From contig RFXE01000020.1 of NCBI GenBank assembly GCA_009921785.1, positions 1 through 15,269 on the forward strand: 15,269 bases of DNA. The letters run 5' to 3'. The notes beneath the pieces were generated by a model. That model saw only the letters and a program-made list of their open reading frames with translations, was not told the DNA's origin and did no database searches. The DNA is from Alphaproteobacteria bacterium (GTDB lineage Bacteria > Pseudomonadota > Alphaproteobacteria > Rhizobiales > Beijerinckiaceae). The position numbers and the translations under genes are program-made. Below are positions 1 to 7,129 of this stretch, piece after piece. How positions within the stretch are numbered: the stretch's first letter is position 1; every line of letters starts with the position of its first letter.

Positions 1-252
1 AATTTCTTCGTAGTTTTCCGCATCACCGCCCAAAGCTTTTTTGATCGCGCGTTCAATATTATCTTTCGGCATATTCTCGGCGCGCGCGGCTTGAATAGCT
101 GCACGCAAACGCGGATTCATATTAGGGTCAGGCAATCCCATTTTTGCCGAGACAGTGATTTCGCGCGCCAGTTTTGAAAACATTTTCGAGCGCATCGCAT
201 CCTGCTTGCCCTTGCGATGCATGATGTTCTTAAACTGGGAATGGCCGGCCAT
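1..252 (-). CDS. yebC: YebC/PmpR family protein (N-terminal part, cut by window edge)
   Basis: The first 84 codons of a YebC/PmpR/TACO1-family protein are present; the gene continues past position 1 and full members are about 245-250 residues. The frame opens MAGHSQFKNIMHRKGKQD, the family's characteristic start, and continues with the conserved helical stretch around AAIQAARAENMPKDNIERAI (about residues 51-70). Members have been described as DNA-binding transcriptional regulators and, more recently, as factors that help ribosomes through difficult peptide stretches; this fragment cannot tell which. The ATG at 252 is fixed by the conserved MAGHS start, although the Shine-Dalgarno signal is weak. 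It lies 107 bp downstream of the YmdB-type gene on the same strand and may share its transcript. Family assignment is firm; exact role is not. Confidence 0.95.
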   Translation of the reverse strand, partial: MAGHSQFKNIMHRKGKQDAMRSKMFSKLAREITVSAKMGLPDPNMNPRLRAAIQAARAENMPKDNIERAIKKALGGDAENYEEI

Positions 253-278
253 GTGCTAAATCCATCTACTGTGTCGAC

Positions 279-295
279 GCCGAAGTCTCTTCGGC
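279..295. repeat. 7-bp perfect hairpin in the ymdB-yebC gap
   Basis: GCCGAAG, a 3-nt loop and CTTCGGC form a perfect 7-bp stem in the 107-bp gap between the YmdB-type gene and yebC. No T-run follows on the minus strand, so it is not a classical intrinsic terminator. It could protect the upstream transcript's 3' end or mark a processing site in the yebC leader. The structure is seen directly; the function is inference. Confidence 0.5.
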
Positions 296-359
296 TAAAA
301 TCAAATCCGGCGCGCTTATAGAACCCCCTCTTTGGAAAGAAAAGGCGCACCGCCCTTTA

Positions 360-1184
360 TCAAAGCTCCCAAAAATCGGGGAGAGCGGGCGCGAGCCCCG
401 GTCCAATCCGCACCGGCGCGATATCAATCGCTAATCCCGTCTCATCATCCGTCTCAACCGCGATACCGGAGAGCGTCCCCTCGCCATCGGCCGCCTCTAG
501 CCGCGCGCCGGGCGTCTTCTCCACAAAGCGACGCACGGCTTCTTCATGCGCCATGCCGAGAATCGAATCATAATCCCCGCACATCCCTGCATCCGACAAA
601 TAGCCCGTGCCTCCCGGCAAGATACGATGATCAGAGGTCGGAACATGCGTATGGGTGCCCACAACGAGCGAGACGCGACCGTCGAGATAGCGGCCCATCG
701 CCTGTTTTTCGCTCGTCGCCTCACCATGAAAATCGACGAGAATCGCGTCGGACATCGGACCTAAGGGGGCTTCCGTCACCGCGCGATCAACCGCCGCAAA
801 GGGATCATCGAGCGCGTCCATATAAAGCCGCGCCATTGCATTGATCACTAATACGCGCGCGCCGGATTCGGTTTCGATCATTGTCGCGCCGCGGCCCGGA
901 GTCGTTGCCGGATAATTGATCGGACGAAGCAGTTTTGGCTGACGCTCAATGAAAACAAGTGCCTCGCGCTGATCGAAAGAATGATTGCCAAGGGTAATGG
1001 CATCAGCACCGGCGTCTAAAAGATCGTTGCAAATCGTCTCGGTAATGCCAAAACCGCCCGCAGCATTCTCGCCATTGATTACAACACAATCGAGTGACCA
1101 GCGACGGCGCAGGCCTGGAAGCGCATCAAGAACGGCATTTCGTCCCGATCGACCCACAATATCGCCGAGAAACAGCAGGCGCAT
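360..1184 (-). CDS. YmdB-type metallophosphoesterase (TIGR00282 family)
   Basis: A 274-residue calcineurin-like metallophosphoesterase of the YmdB/DR1281 family, matching the family's usual length of about 265-275. Bacillus YmdB hydrolyses 2',3'-cyclic nucleotides with a di-metal centre. The expected metal ligands line up: D8 (LGDIVGRSG), E39-N40 (NGENAAGG), N67-H68 (LGNHSFD), H153 (DFHGEATSEK), and H178 and H180 (GTHTHVPTSDH). The ATG at 1184 was chosen because the family begins MRLLFLGDIVG and AGGGAG sits 10 nt upstream; a start at 1223 would add 13 unrelated residues. In many alphaproteobacteria the gene lies just upstream of yebC, as here. The physiological substrate in this lineage is not known to me, so no symbol is given. 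Confidence 0.93.
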   Translation of the reverse strand: MRLLFLGDIVGRSGRNAVLDALPGLRRRWSLDCVVINGENAAGGFGITETICNDLLDAGADAITLGNHSFDQREALVFIERQPKLLRPINYPATTPGRGATMIETESGARVLVINAMARLYMDALDDPFAAVDRAVTEAPLGPMSDAILVDFHGEATSEKQAMGRYLDGRVSLVVGTHTHVPTSDHRILPGGTGYLSDAGMCGDYDSILGMAHEEAVRRFVEKTPGARLEAADGEGTLSGIAVETDDETGLAIDIAPVRIGPGLAPALPDFWEL

Positions 1185-1346
1185 AGACAAGAAACTCCCT
1201 AGCTCATCATCCTTTCCTTGCATGACACCGCCCGTCTGTCATGCGGATTCAAAAGGCGGCTTTTAGTCACGCTTACATTGATCGAAAGCGTGTGATGCGA
1301 TAGAGGATCAAAAAAGCTTCATCCGCCAGAATAAATGAGGGATTTC
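1185..1346. promoter_or_regulatory. Divergent promoter region, ymdB-type gene / coxIV-pnt operon, with two inverted repeats
   Basis: This 162-bp non-coding gap separates a leftward and a rightward transcription unit. It holds two perfect inverted repeats. One is GCATGACA, a 9-nt spacer and TGTCATGC (1220-1244). The other is CACGCTT, an 11-nt spacer and AAGCGTG (1268-1292). A possible rightward sigma-70-like promoter, TTGATC (1278-1283), 17 nt, TAGAGG (1301-1306), overlaps the second repeat, so that repeat is positioned like an operator. The repeats are seen directly; the promoter match is modest and the operator role is inferred. Confidence 0.45.
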
Positions 1347-1487
1347 ATGGCCAGCCACGATCACGCCGCTTCAGGAATGGATTACGCCGAACATGAGCGG
1401 ACCTATGGCCGCTTTGTGAGCTTCACGAAATGGGGCACGATCGCGGTTGCAGCCCTTCTGATTGTTATGGCCCTCACCCTGATCTGA
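1347..1487 (+). CDS. aa3-type cytochrome c oxidase subunit IV (46 aa)
   Basis: A 46-residue membrane protein that is easy to miss because of its size. The N-terminal half is soluble and contains MDYAEHERTYGRF, followed by a TKWG turn and one transmembrane helix (about residues 29-46, IAVAALLIVMALTLI). This matches the bacterial aa3-type oxidase subunit IV family (Pfam COX_aa3_bact_IV), a single-helix accessory subunit of the terminal oxidase that is not needed for catalysis. The ATG at 1347 follows TGAGGG by about 6 nt, a good ribosome binding site. It lies 70 bp upstream of pntAA on the same strand, an arrangement I recall from other Hyphomicrobiales. The catalytic oxidase subunits are not in this window. 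Confidence 0.9.
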   Translation: MASHDHAASGMDYAEHERTYGRFVSFTKWGTIAVAALLIVMALTLI

Positions 1488-1557
1488 TCGGTTCTCAGGT
1501 CGTAGGCCTGAAATATCATCCATTTCACCGGATCGATCGAGACAGACAGGGATTGCC

Positions 1558-2697
1558 ATGAAAATCGCCGTCATTTCCGAAACCGCCGCGCTCGAAACCC
1601 GCGTTGCGGCAACCCCGGAAACCATCAAGAAACTCATTGGGCTCGGCGCGAGCGTCTCGATCGAGGCGGGCGCAGGCAAGCATTCGGGCATTCCAGATGC
1701 TGATTTCGCAGCCGCAGGCGCGACCATTGCCGGATCAGCCAAGGATGCGCTCGCTAACGCCGCCGTGATTTTGAAGGTGCGCCGCCCGACAGAGGGCGAA
1801 CTGGGCCTTATGCCAAAGGGCGCCCTCGTTCTTGCCATTATGGACCCCTATGACTCGGCAGAAGCCCTACAATCCATGGCAAAAGCCGGACTTTCGGCCT
1901 TCTCGATGGAATTGATGCCGCGCATTACCCGCGCGCAGGTCATGGATGTGCTCTCGAGCCAGGCCAATCTCGCCGGTTACCGGGCTGTCATCGACGCGTC
2001 TTCGGCCTATGGCCGGGGTATGCCCATGATGATGACCGCCGCAGGCACCGTTCCTGCCGCCAAGGTATTCGTGATGGGCGCGGGTGTTGCCGGCCTTCAG
2101 GCCATCGCGACCGCACGCCGCCTTGGGGCGATTGTCACCGCGACGGATGTACGCCCCGCCGCCAAGGAACAAGTCGCCTCTTTGGGTGCTAAATTCATCG
2201 CGGTCGAGGATGAGGAGTTCAAACAGGCCGAAACCGCTGCGGGCTATGCCAAGCCGATGTCGGCCGAATATCAGTCCAAGCAGGCAGCCCTTGTCGCCTC
2301 GCATATCGCCAAGCAAGACATTGTCATCACCACCGCTTTGATCCCCGGACGTCCGGCTCCCAAACTTGTGAGCGAAGACATGGTGAAATCGATGCGTGCG
2401 GGTTCAGTGATCGTCGATCTCGCGGTGGAGCGCGGAGGCAATGTGGCGCTTTCGAAAGCGGGTGAGACCGTCGTGACCGAAAATGGTGTCTCGATTCTCG
2501 GACCGCTTAATCTCCCTGGTCGTATCGCGGCCAGCGCCTCCGCTCTCTACGCGAAGAATCTGTTCTCCTTCTTTGAAACCATGGTCGATAAGAAGGAAAA
2601 GACACTTGCGATCAATTGGGATGATGAACTCGTCAAAGCGACGCTGCTGACGCGCGACGGTTCTGTTGTCCATCCAAATTTCCAGCCCAAATCCTAA
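1558..2697 (+). CDS. pntAA: NAD(P) transhydrogenase alpha-1 subunit (domain I, NAD(H)-binding)
   Basis: A 379-residue protein forming the soluble NAD(H)-binding domain I of proton-translocating transhydrogenase, in the split three-subunit form known from Rhodospirillum rubrum (PntAA of about 384 residues). The N-terminal AlaDH/PNT domain shows ETRVAATPET (residues 13-22) and SSQANLAGYRAV. The C-terminal Rossmann domain shows VMGAGVAGLQAIATARRLGA followed by TDVRP, the acidic end of the second strand that selects NAD over NADP. The protein lacks the membrane segments fused to E. coli PntA, which here are in the next gene. ATG 1558 is preceded by ACAGGGA. The next gene begins 15 bp after the stop, so cotranscription is near certain. 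Confidence 0.97.
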   Translation: MKIAVISETAALETRVAATPETIKKLIGLGASVSIEAGAGKHSGIPDADFAAAGATIAGSAKDALANAAVILKVRRPTEGELGLMPKGALVLAIMDPYDSAEALQSMAKAGLSAFSMELMPRITRAQVMDVLSSQANLAGYRAVIDASSAYGRGMPMMMTAAGTVPAAKVFVMGAGVAGLQAIATARRLGAIVTATDVRPAAKEQVASLGAKFIAVEDEEFKQAETAAGYAKPMSAEYQSKQAALVASHIAKQDIVITTALIPGRPAPKLVSEDMVKSMRAGSVIVDLAVERGGNVALSKAGETVVTENGVSILGPLNLPGRIAASASALYAKNLFSFFETMVDKKEKTLAINWDDELVKATLLTRDGSVVHPNFQPKS

Positions 2698-2712
2698 TTT
2701 ACGGAGTCTCGC

Positions 2713-3162
2713 ATGGCGACCGACACCGCTCAAATGCTGCACGACAAAGCGGCGGCTCTTGCCGATGCCGCAAAGGATCTCGCCGACATCGCGCAAGGTC
2801 TTGCAACCCAAGCCGGATCGATTGCGGGCGCGGCCGCCCATGGTGCCAGTGGTGGCGCCATTGATCCCTTCGTCTTCGAATTCGCACTTTTCATTCTCGC
2901 GGTATTCGTCGGATATTTCGTCGTATGGGCTGTGACGCCTGCTCTTCACACGCCTTTGATGTCGGTGACGAATGCGATCTCTTCAGTGATTGTTGTCGGT
3001 GCGCTTCTCGCTATTGGTGTTGATGCATCGACGGCAGGTGAAGACGGCGCACTGCCCGCGCGACTCTTCGGCCTTGGCGCTTTGATCCTTGCCAGCGTGA
3101 ATATTTTCGGTGGGTTCCTTGTGACCCAGCGCATGCTCGCAATGTATAAGAAGAAGGGATAA
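2713..3162 (+). CDS. pntAB: NAD(P) transhydrogenase alpha-2 subunit (membrane domain II part)
   Basis: A 149-residue membrane subunit that supplies the first helices of the proton-conducting domain II. Three transmembrane helices are predicted by eye: about 53-74, 84-104 and 116-140. The family signature VTPALHTPLMSVTNAISSVI is exact and is followed by the short charged end MYKKKG. The first 50 residues are an alanine- and aspartate-rich, probably helical extension (DKAAALADAAKDLADIAQ), somewhat longer than I expect for compact members. GGAG lies 8 nt before the ATG. The gene sits 15 bp after pntAA and 4 bp before pntB, and the pntB ribosome binding site (AGAAGGGA) lies in its last codons, which suggests translational coupling. 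Confidence 0.96.
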   Translation: MATDTAQMLHDKAAALADAAKDLADIAQGLATQAGSIAGAAAHGASGGAIDPFVFEFALFILAVFVGYFVVWAVTPALHTPLMSVTNAISSVIVVGALLAIGVDASTAGEDGALPARLFGLGALILASVNIFGGFLVTQRMLAMYKKKG

Positions 3163-3166
3163 GCCC

Positions 3167-4573
3167 ATGTCCGGCAATATTGCAGCCCTTCTTTATCTCA
3201 TCTCGGGCGTACTTTTCATTCTTGCGCTGCGTGGACTCTCTTCACCCGCATCATCACGACAAGGCAATCTCTTTGGCATGATCGGCATGGCGATTGCCAT
3301 GGTGACGACATTGCTTATTTCTCCGCCGACGAGTGTGATCGGTTGGGGACTCTTGATTGCTGGTCTTGCGATTGGTGGTGGCTTCGGGGCCATTCTCGCA
3401 CGTCGCATCGCGATGACGGCGATGCCGCAGCTTGTCGCTTTTTTCCATTCACTCGTTGGTCTTGCTGCCGTGTTTGTTGCGGCAGGTGCGCTTTATGCAC
3501 CTGAGGCATTCCATATCGCGACAGCGAATGGCGGAATTAAAGTTGCCAGCATCGTTGAAATGTCGCTCGGCGTTGCGATTGGTGCGATCACATTCACTGG
3601 TTCCATCATCGCGTTTTTGAAATTGAACGGCAATATGAGCGGCAAGCCCATCATGCTGCCAAGCCGTCATCTCATCAATATTGCGCTAGCGGTGGGCCTT
3701 GTTGTCTTGATCGTCTTGTTCATGATCTCACAAAGCACAGTCTTCTTCTGGCTGATCACGCTTGTTGCCCTTCTGCTCGGGATTTTGATCATCATTCCGA
3801 TTGGTGGCGCGGATATGCCAGTCGTCGTGTCGATGCTCAATTCCTATTCAGGTTGGGCGGCGGCAGGCATTGGCTTTACGCTTTCGAATATGGCGCTCAT
3901 CATTACCGGCGCGCTCGTTGGGTCATCGGGTGCTATTCTCTCTTACATCATGTGTAAGGGCATGAACCGTTCCTTCTTCTCGGTTATTCTCGGCGGCTTT
4001 GGTGGCGAGACGAGTGGAGCGGCGGCAGGCCAGGTTGAAACGCGGCCTGTGAAACAAGGCTCAGCCGATGACGCGGCTTTCATGATGAAGAATGCGTCGA
4101 GCGTAATCATCGTTCCGGGATATGGAATGGCTGTCGCACAAGCTCAACATGCTTTGCGCGAAATGGCTGATCTTCTGAAAAAAGAAGGCGTTGAAGTTAA
4201 ATATGCCATTCATCCGGTCGCTGGTCGTATGCCCGGCCATATGAATGTTCTGCTTGCTGAAGCGAATGTACCTTATGATGAAGTCTTCGAACTTGAAGAT
4301 ATCAATTCAGAGTTTGCACAGGCTGATGTTGCCTTTGTTATCGGCGCGAATGACGTGACGAATCCGGCTGCAAAAACTGACCCGCAATCGCCAATCTTCG
4401 GTATGCCCATTCTTGATGTTGAAAGGGCAAAGACCGTCCTCTTCATCAAGCGTGGTATGGGTTCGGGTTATGCGGGTGTCGAAAACGAATTGTTCTTCAA
4501 GGACAATACGCTGATGCTCTTCGCTGACGCCAAGAAGATGGTCGAAGACATCAATAAGGCGATGGCGCACTAA
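3167..4573 (+). CDS. pntB: NAD(P) transhydrogenase beta subunit (domains II and III, NADP(H)-binding)
   Basis: A 468-residue subunit of normal length. The first roughly 260 residues hold about nine hydrophobic helices forming the rest of the proton channel. A soluble linker around residues 280-300 leads to domain III. That domain shows the NADP-binding GYGMAVAQAQHALREM, then HPVAGRMPGHMNVLLAEA, GANDVTNPAA and FIKRGMGSGYAGVEN, the loop that covers bound NADP. Together with PntAA and PntAB it couples inward proton flow to hydride transfer from NADH to NADP+, giving NADPH for biosynthesis and redox defence. Codon use in its 5' half is somewhat more T-rich than in pntAA, but nothing suggests separate origin. 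It is the last gene of the operon and is followed by a hairpin. Confidence 0.97.
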   Translation: MSGNIAALLYLISGVLFILALRGLSSPASSRQGNLFGMIGMAIAMVTTLLISPPTSVIGWGLLIAGLAIGGGFGAILARRIAMTAMPQLVAFFHSLVGLAAVFVAAGALYAPEAFHIATANGGIKVASIVEMSLGVAIGAITFTGSIIAFLKLNGNMSGKPIMLPSRHLINIALAVGLVVLIVLFMISQSTVFFWLITLVALLLGILIIIPIGGADMPVVVSMLNSYSGWAAAGIGFTLSNMALIITGALVGSSGAILSYIMCKGMNRSFFSVILGGFGGETSGAAAGQVETRPVKQGSADDAAFMMKNASSVIIVPGYGMAVAQAQHALREMADLLKKEGVEVKYAIHPVAGRMPGHMNVLLAEANVPYDEVFELEDINSEFAQADVAFVIGANDVTNPAAKTDPQSPIFGMPILDVERAKTVLFIKRGMGSGYAGVENELFFKDNTLMLFADAKKMVEDINKAMAH

Positions 4574-4582
4574 CTAGATTGA

Positions 4583-4611
4583 GGAGTCGAGAAGCACATC
4601 GTCTCGACTCC
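4583..4611. terminator. Hairpin between convergent pntB and TPR lipoprotein genes
   Basis: GGAGTCGAGA, a 9-nt loop and TCTCGACTCC form a perfect 10-bp stem 9 bp after the pntB stop and 13 bp before the facing gene's stop. Neither strand has a downstream T-run, so it is either a bidirectional transcript-end stabiliser or a weak intrinsic terminator. Position between convergent genes supports a role in ending both transcripts. Confidence 0.65.
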
Positions 4612-4624
4612 CAATAATCAGCGC

Positions 4625-5503
4625 TCAGAAGAGTTTCTTTCCAAACAATCCGCCGCCACTTTTTTCACCGCCGGACAAGCGGGTAAGTGCTTCGCGTGCA
4701 GTGGTATTATTTACATCGACAGCAAGCGCGCGATTATAGGCTTCGATAGCAGCGTCCTTGGCACCTTTTTTCTCATTGGCCTGCGCAAGACCCAACCAGC
4801 CATCGACAAGATCGGCGTTCACATTGAGACAGGCGTTAAAGTCTTCAATCGCTGAATCATATTTTCCAAGCACAATTAGGCTTTGTCCGCGTGCAAGATA
4901 GGGCGCGGCCACAAAAGGATCGCGATCAATCGCTGCATCGAAATCATTCGTTGCTTTCTTATGCAGGCCCTGCTTTTGGAAAATCAAACCGCGCGCGTGG
5001 TAGGCTTGCGCCGACTCTGGGTTAAGTTTGATCGCTTGTGTCAGATCGGCGATGGCTTCAGTAAATTTATTCAAAGAACGATAAAGATTTCCGCGCCCGA
5101 GATACGCTGCCCCATAAGATGCGCTTGATGTAATCGCGTGATTAAAATCATTGAGCGCAAGATCATCTTGCCCGGTTTGACGATAAGCGAGTGCACGGTT
5201 TGTATAGGCTGCTGCGTAACCGGGCTTCAGCTCAATCGCTTTTGAAAAATCATCTTCGGCTTCGACATATTTGCCGATCCGTGCAAAAGCCGCACCGCGC
5301 GTATTGTAAGCCGTCGCATCTTTAGGATTGCTCTCAATCACGGCTGTGAGCGACTCGATATTCACTTTCGCCGTATCAAGATCCTTATCCATTTCCGCAA
5401 CGGAAACGATAGGCCCCGGAGCGGTGGTAGTCGAACAAGCGGCCAAAAACACGCAGAGCGAGCCGATCACCATTCCACGAGAAAAGATTTCGATCCGATT
5501 CAT
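4625..5503 (-). CDS. TPR-repeat lipoprotein
   Basis: A 292-residue predicted lipoprotein. A signal peptide (FSRGMVIGSLCVFLAAC) ends in a lipobox LAAC with the lipidated cysteine at residue 23. Six contiguous 34-residue tetratricopeptide repeats follow, at about 63-96, 97-130, 131-164, 165-198, 199-232 and 233-266, with the usual pattern of G/A, Y and P residues (for example AYNTRGAAFARIGKYVEAEDDFSKAI, given here in part as AYNTRGAAFARIG). A degenerate helix pair precedes them. The tail is glycine-rich and ends GGGLFGKKLF. TPR lipoproteins are usually protein-interaction scaffolds on the periplasmic side, but the partner here cannot be read from sequence. ATG 5503 gives a complete signal peptide; the ribosome binding site is weak (GCGGATAG). 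Confidence 0.85.
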   Translation of the reverse strand: MNRIEIFSRGMVIGSLCVFLAACSTTTAPGPIVSVAEMDKDLDTAKVNIESLTAVIESNPKDATAYNTRGAAFARIGKYVEAEDDFSKAIELKPGYAAAYTNRALAYRQTGQDDLALNDFNHAITSSASYGAAYLGRGNLYRSLNKFTEAIADLTQAIKLNPESAQAYHARGLIFQKQGLHKKATNDFDAAIDRDPFVAAPYLARGQSLIVLGKYDSAIEDFNACLNVNADLVDGWLGLAQANEKKGAKDAAIEAYNRALAVDVNNTTAREALTRLSGGEKSGGGLFGKKLF

Positions 5504-5606
5504 TTTTCTATCCGCTTAATAATAATCATGTCGGGGAAAAGAAACGTCGTCTTAGTTGATCGTAAGAAGTTCCGATGACAGACGCAAGAAAGTTGACGCC
5601 CGAATC

Positions 5607-5633
5607 AAAAAGGGCGCCCCAAGAGGAACGCCC
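5607..5633 (-). terminator. Intrinsic terminator of rpsU
   Basis: Read on the minus strand, GGGCGTTCC, loop TCTT and GGGGCGCCC form a 9-bp stem with two G-U pairs, followed directly by TTTTT. It lies about 30 bp after the rpsU stop. On the plus strand a T-run also follows (5635-5640), but the stem there has two mismatches, so leftward termination is favoured. Confidence 0.85.
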
Positions 5634-5661
5634 ATTTTTTAATATCCAAAAATATTGGATC

Positions 5662-5898
5662 TCAGCGAGTTGGGGCCTTGGCCTTCGCTGCCGGAAGGAG
5701 ACCTTCACGCTGCAATTTCTTGCGGGTCAACTTGCGGGCGCGGCGAACGGCTTCTGCCTCTTCACGAACGCGCTTCTCGGAAGGCTTTTCATAATGGCCG
5801 CGGAGCTTCATTTCACGGAAGATGCCTTCGCGCTGCATCTTCTTTTTGAGCGCCTTCAGCGCTTGATCGACGTTGTTGTCACGGACGAGAACCTGCAC
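5662..5898 (-). CDS. rpsU: 30S ribosomal protein S21
   Basis: A 78-residue basic protein. The core MQVLVRDNNVDQALKALKKK and REGIFREMKLRGHYEKPSEK are diagnostic of S21, which helps the small subunit engage mRNA during initiation. The C-terminal extension after about residue 55, ending AAKAKAPTR, is typical of alphaproteobacterial S21 and makes it longer than the 71-residue E. coli form. The start codon is GTG at 5898; the nearby ATG at 5905 is out of frame, and GGGGAAA lies about 10 nt upstream. The gene is a single-gene unit between purK and the TPR lipoprotein gene, with its own terminator and a 154-bp leader region. In E. coli rpsU lies with dnaG and rpoD; that linkage is absent here. Confidence 0.96.
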   Translation of the reverse strand: MQVLVRDNNVDQALKALKKKMQREGIFREMKLRGHYEKPSEKRVREEAEAVRRARKLTRKKLQREGLLPAAKAKAPTR

Positions 5899-5913
5899 GC
5901 GTCATTTCCCCGA

Positions 5914-5936
5914 GGGTTTAAACCTGAATTAGGTTT
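5914..5936 (-). promoter_or_regulatory. Overlapping palindromes in the rpsU leader
   Basis: GGTTTAAACC (5915-5924) is a perfect 10-bp palindrome. It overlaps a second inverted repeat, AAACCT, 5-nt spacer, AGGTTT (5920-5936). The same AAACC block can pair with either partner, so two alternative hairpins are possible just upstream of the ribosome binding site. S21 leaders with regulatory structure have been proposed in other bacteria. I see the pairing potential; regulation is inference. Confidence 0.4.
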
Positions 5937-5976
5937 GAGCTGGATTTCTAACTGCCATAAGGCACTGTGAGCGCGG

Positions 5977-6005
5977 TCTCTAACAGAAAGCCGGAAGGCT
6001 GTCCA
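5977..6005 (-). promoter_or_regulatory. Possible promoter of rpsU
   Basis: On the minus strand TGGACA (6005-6000) is followed after 16 nt by TTAGAG (5983-5978), a fair match to a sigma-70-type promoter. It sits about 80 bp upstream of the rpsU start and would leave the palindromes inside the leader RNA. No transcript data support it. Confidence 0.35.
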
Positions 6006-6052
6006 CGTAGGAATTGGCAAAAAATCCCGAAAACATGAATCCTATTCGTGAC

Positions 6053-7123
6053 TTAAGGCAGGACCCGGGTCACATGACCCATTTTCCGCCCGGGTCGACT
6101 TTCGGCTTTGCCATAAAGATGCACATATAGCCCCGGCTCGGTCACAAAATCCTGCCAGCGATCAACATCAGACCCGATCAGATTGTGCATCTCGATCCGC
6201 CCCACGCGCTTCACGCTCCCGAGCGGCCAACCGGCAATCGCCCGAATATGTTGCTCAAATTGAGAGGTTTCAGCGCCACCCAAGGTCCAATGGCCCGAAT
6301 TATGGACACGCGGGGCAATTTCATTGACCAACAGCTGTTCCTGTTTGCCCGTTCCGACGACAAAAAACTCGACCGCGAAAACGCCAACATAGTCGAGCGC
6401 GCTGCCAATCCGACTTGCCGCCTCTTTCGCGGCGCGCTCCGTTTCATCTGAAATATGCGCCGGTAGTGTGGTTTCGGCCAAAATATGATGCGCGTGACGG
6501 TTTTCAGCGACGTCATAGGTGACGAGCGCGCCTGCGGCGTTGCGGGCCGCTACCACTGAGACTTCGCGCTCGAAGGGGATAAATTGTTCCAAAATGGCGG
6601 GCGATTGGCCAATGGCGCTCCAGGCATCGGCCAAATTGGTTTCCGGCTTGAGCATCGCCTGACCCTTGCCATCATAACCGAAGCGCCGCGTCTTCAAAAC
6701 GCTGGGTCGACCGAGTGTGGCGACGGCTGCCATCAAACTTTCAACCGAGTCGACCGGCAGAAAATCAGGCACGAGTAACCCGAGATTCCGAATAAAGCTT
6801 TTCTCGATGAAGCGGTCCTGCGTCGTTTCAAGCGCGCGCGGGTTCGGCAAAACGTCAACGAGGGCGGACAGAATTTCTGCGGTCCGCGCCGGAACATTCT
6901 CAAATTCATAGGTCACAACAGCCACAGACCGCGCGAAGGCCTCGAGCGCTTCTATATCGTCGTAAGGTGCGATTGTGCGCGCCGCAGCCACATCAAAAGC
7001 CGGATTATCGCCTTCCGGCGCAAAGATGTGACATTTTAGTCCGAGAGGTGCAGCGGCGAGCGTCATCATGCGCGCCAATTGCCCACCTCCTAGAATGCCA
7101 ATCGTATCACCAGGTTTCAGCAC
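6053..7123 (-). CDS. purK: 5-(carboxyamino)imidazole ribonucleotide synthase
   Basis: A 356-residue ATP-grasp enzyme of normal length. It carboxylates AIR to N5-CAIR using ATP and bicarbonate, step 6a of bacterial purine synthesis. The N-terminal GILGGGQLARM (residues 9-19) is the nucleotide-binding loop. Next come TYEFENVPA (71-79) and the ATP-grasp segment KTRRFGYDGKGQ (144-155), then PFEREVSVV and the metal/active-site strand NEIAPRVHNSGHWT. The C-terminal end has LYGKAESRPGRKMGHVT. The start is GTG at 7123, 6 bp after the purE stop, with GAGG of the purE end as ribosome binding site. It is the second gene of purE-purK, and its product is the substrate of the first. Confidence 0.96.
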   Translation of the reverse strand: MLKPGDTIGILGGGQLARMMTLAAAPLGLKCHIFAPEGDNPAFDVAAARTIAPYDDIEALEAFARSVAVVTYEFENVPARTAEILSALVDVLPNPRALETTQDRFIEKSFIRNLGLLVPDFLPVDSVESLMAAVATLGRPSVLKTRRFGYDGKGQAMLKPETNLADAWSAIGQSPAILEQFIPFEREVSVVAARNAAGALVTYDVAENRHAHHILAETTLPAHISDETERAAKEAASRIGSALDYVGVFAVEFFVVGTGKQEQLLVNEIAPRVHNSGHWTLGGAETSQFEQHIRAIAGWPLGSVKRVGRIEMHNLIGSDVDRWQDFVTEPGLYVHLYGKAESRPGRKMGHVTRVLP

Positions 7124-7129
7124 GAAGAA

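Noticed and set aside
241..252. A perfect 12-bp palindrome, ATGGCCGGCCAT, exactly over the first four yebC codons
   Set aside because: MAGH is conserved in the family, so the palindrome follows from the coded residues and common codons.
332..844. A 170-codon plus-strand open frame opposite the YmdB-type gene
   Set aside because: Arginine/proline/serine-rich translation with no domain; antisense shadow of a clear gene.
1185..1346. 6S RNA gene beside the YmdB-type gene
   Set aside because: Related genomes may carry 6S RNA near this locus, but the gap shows no long rod-like pairing and is filled by divergent promoter elements.
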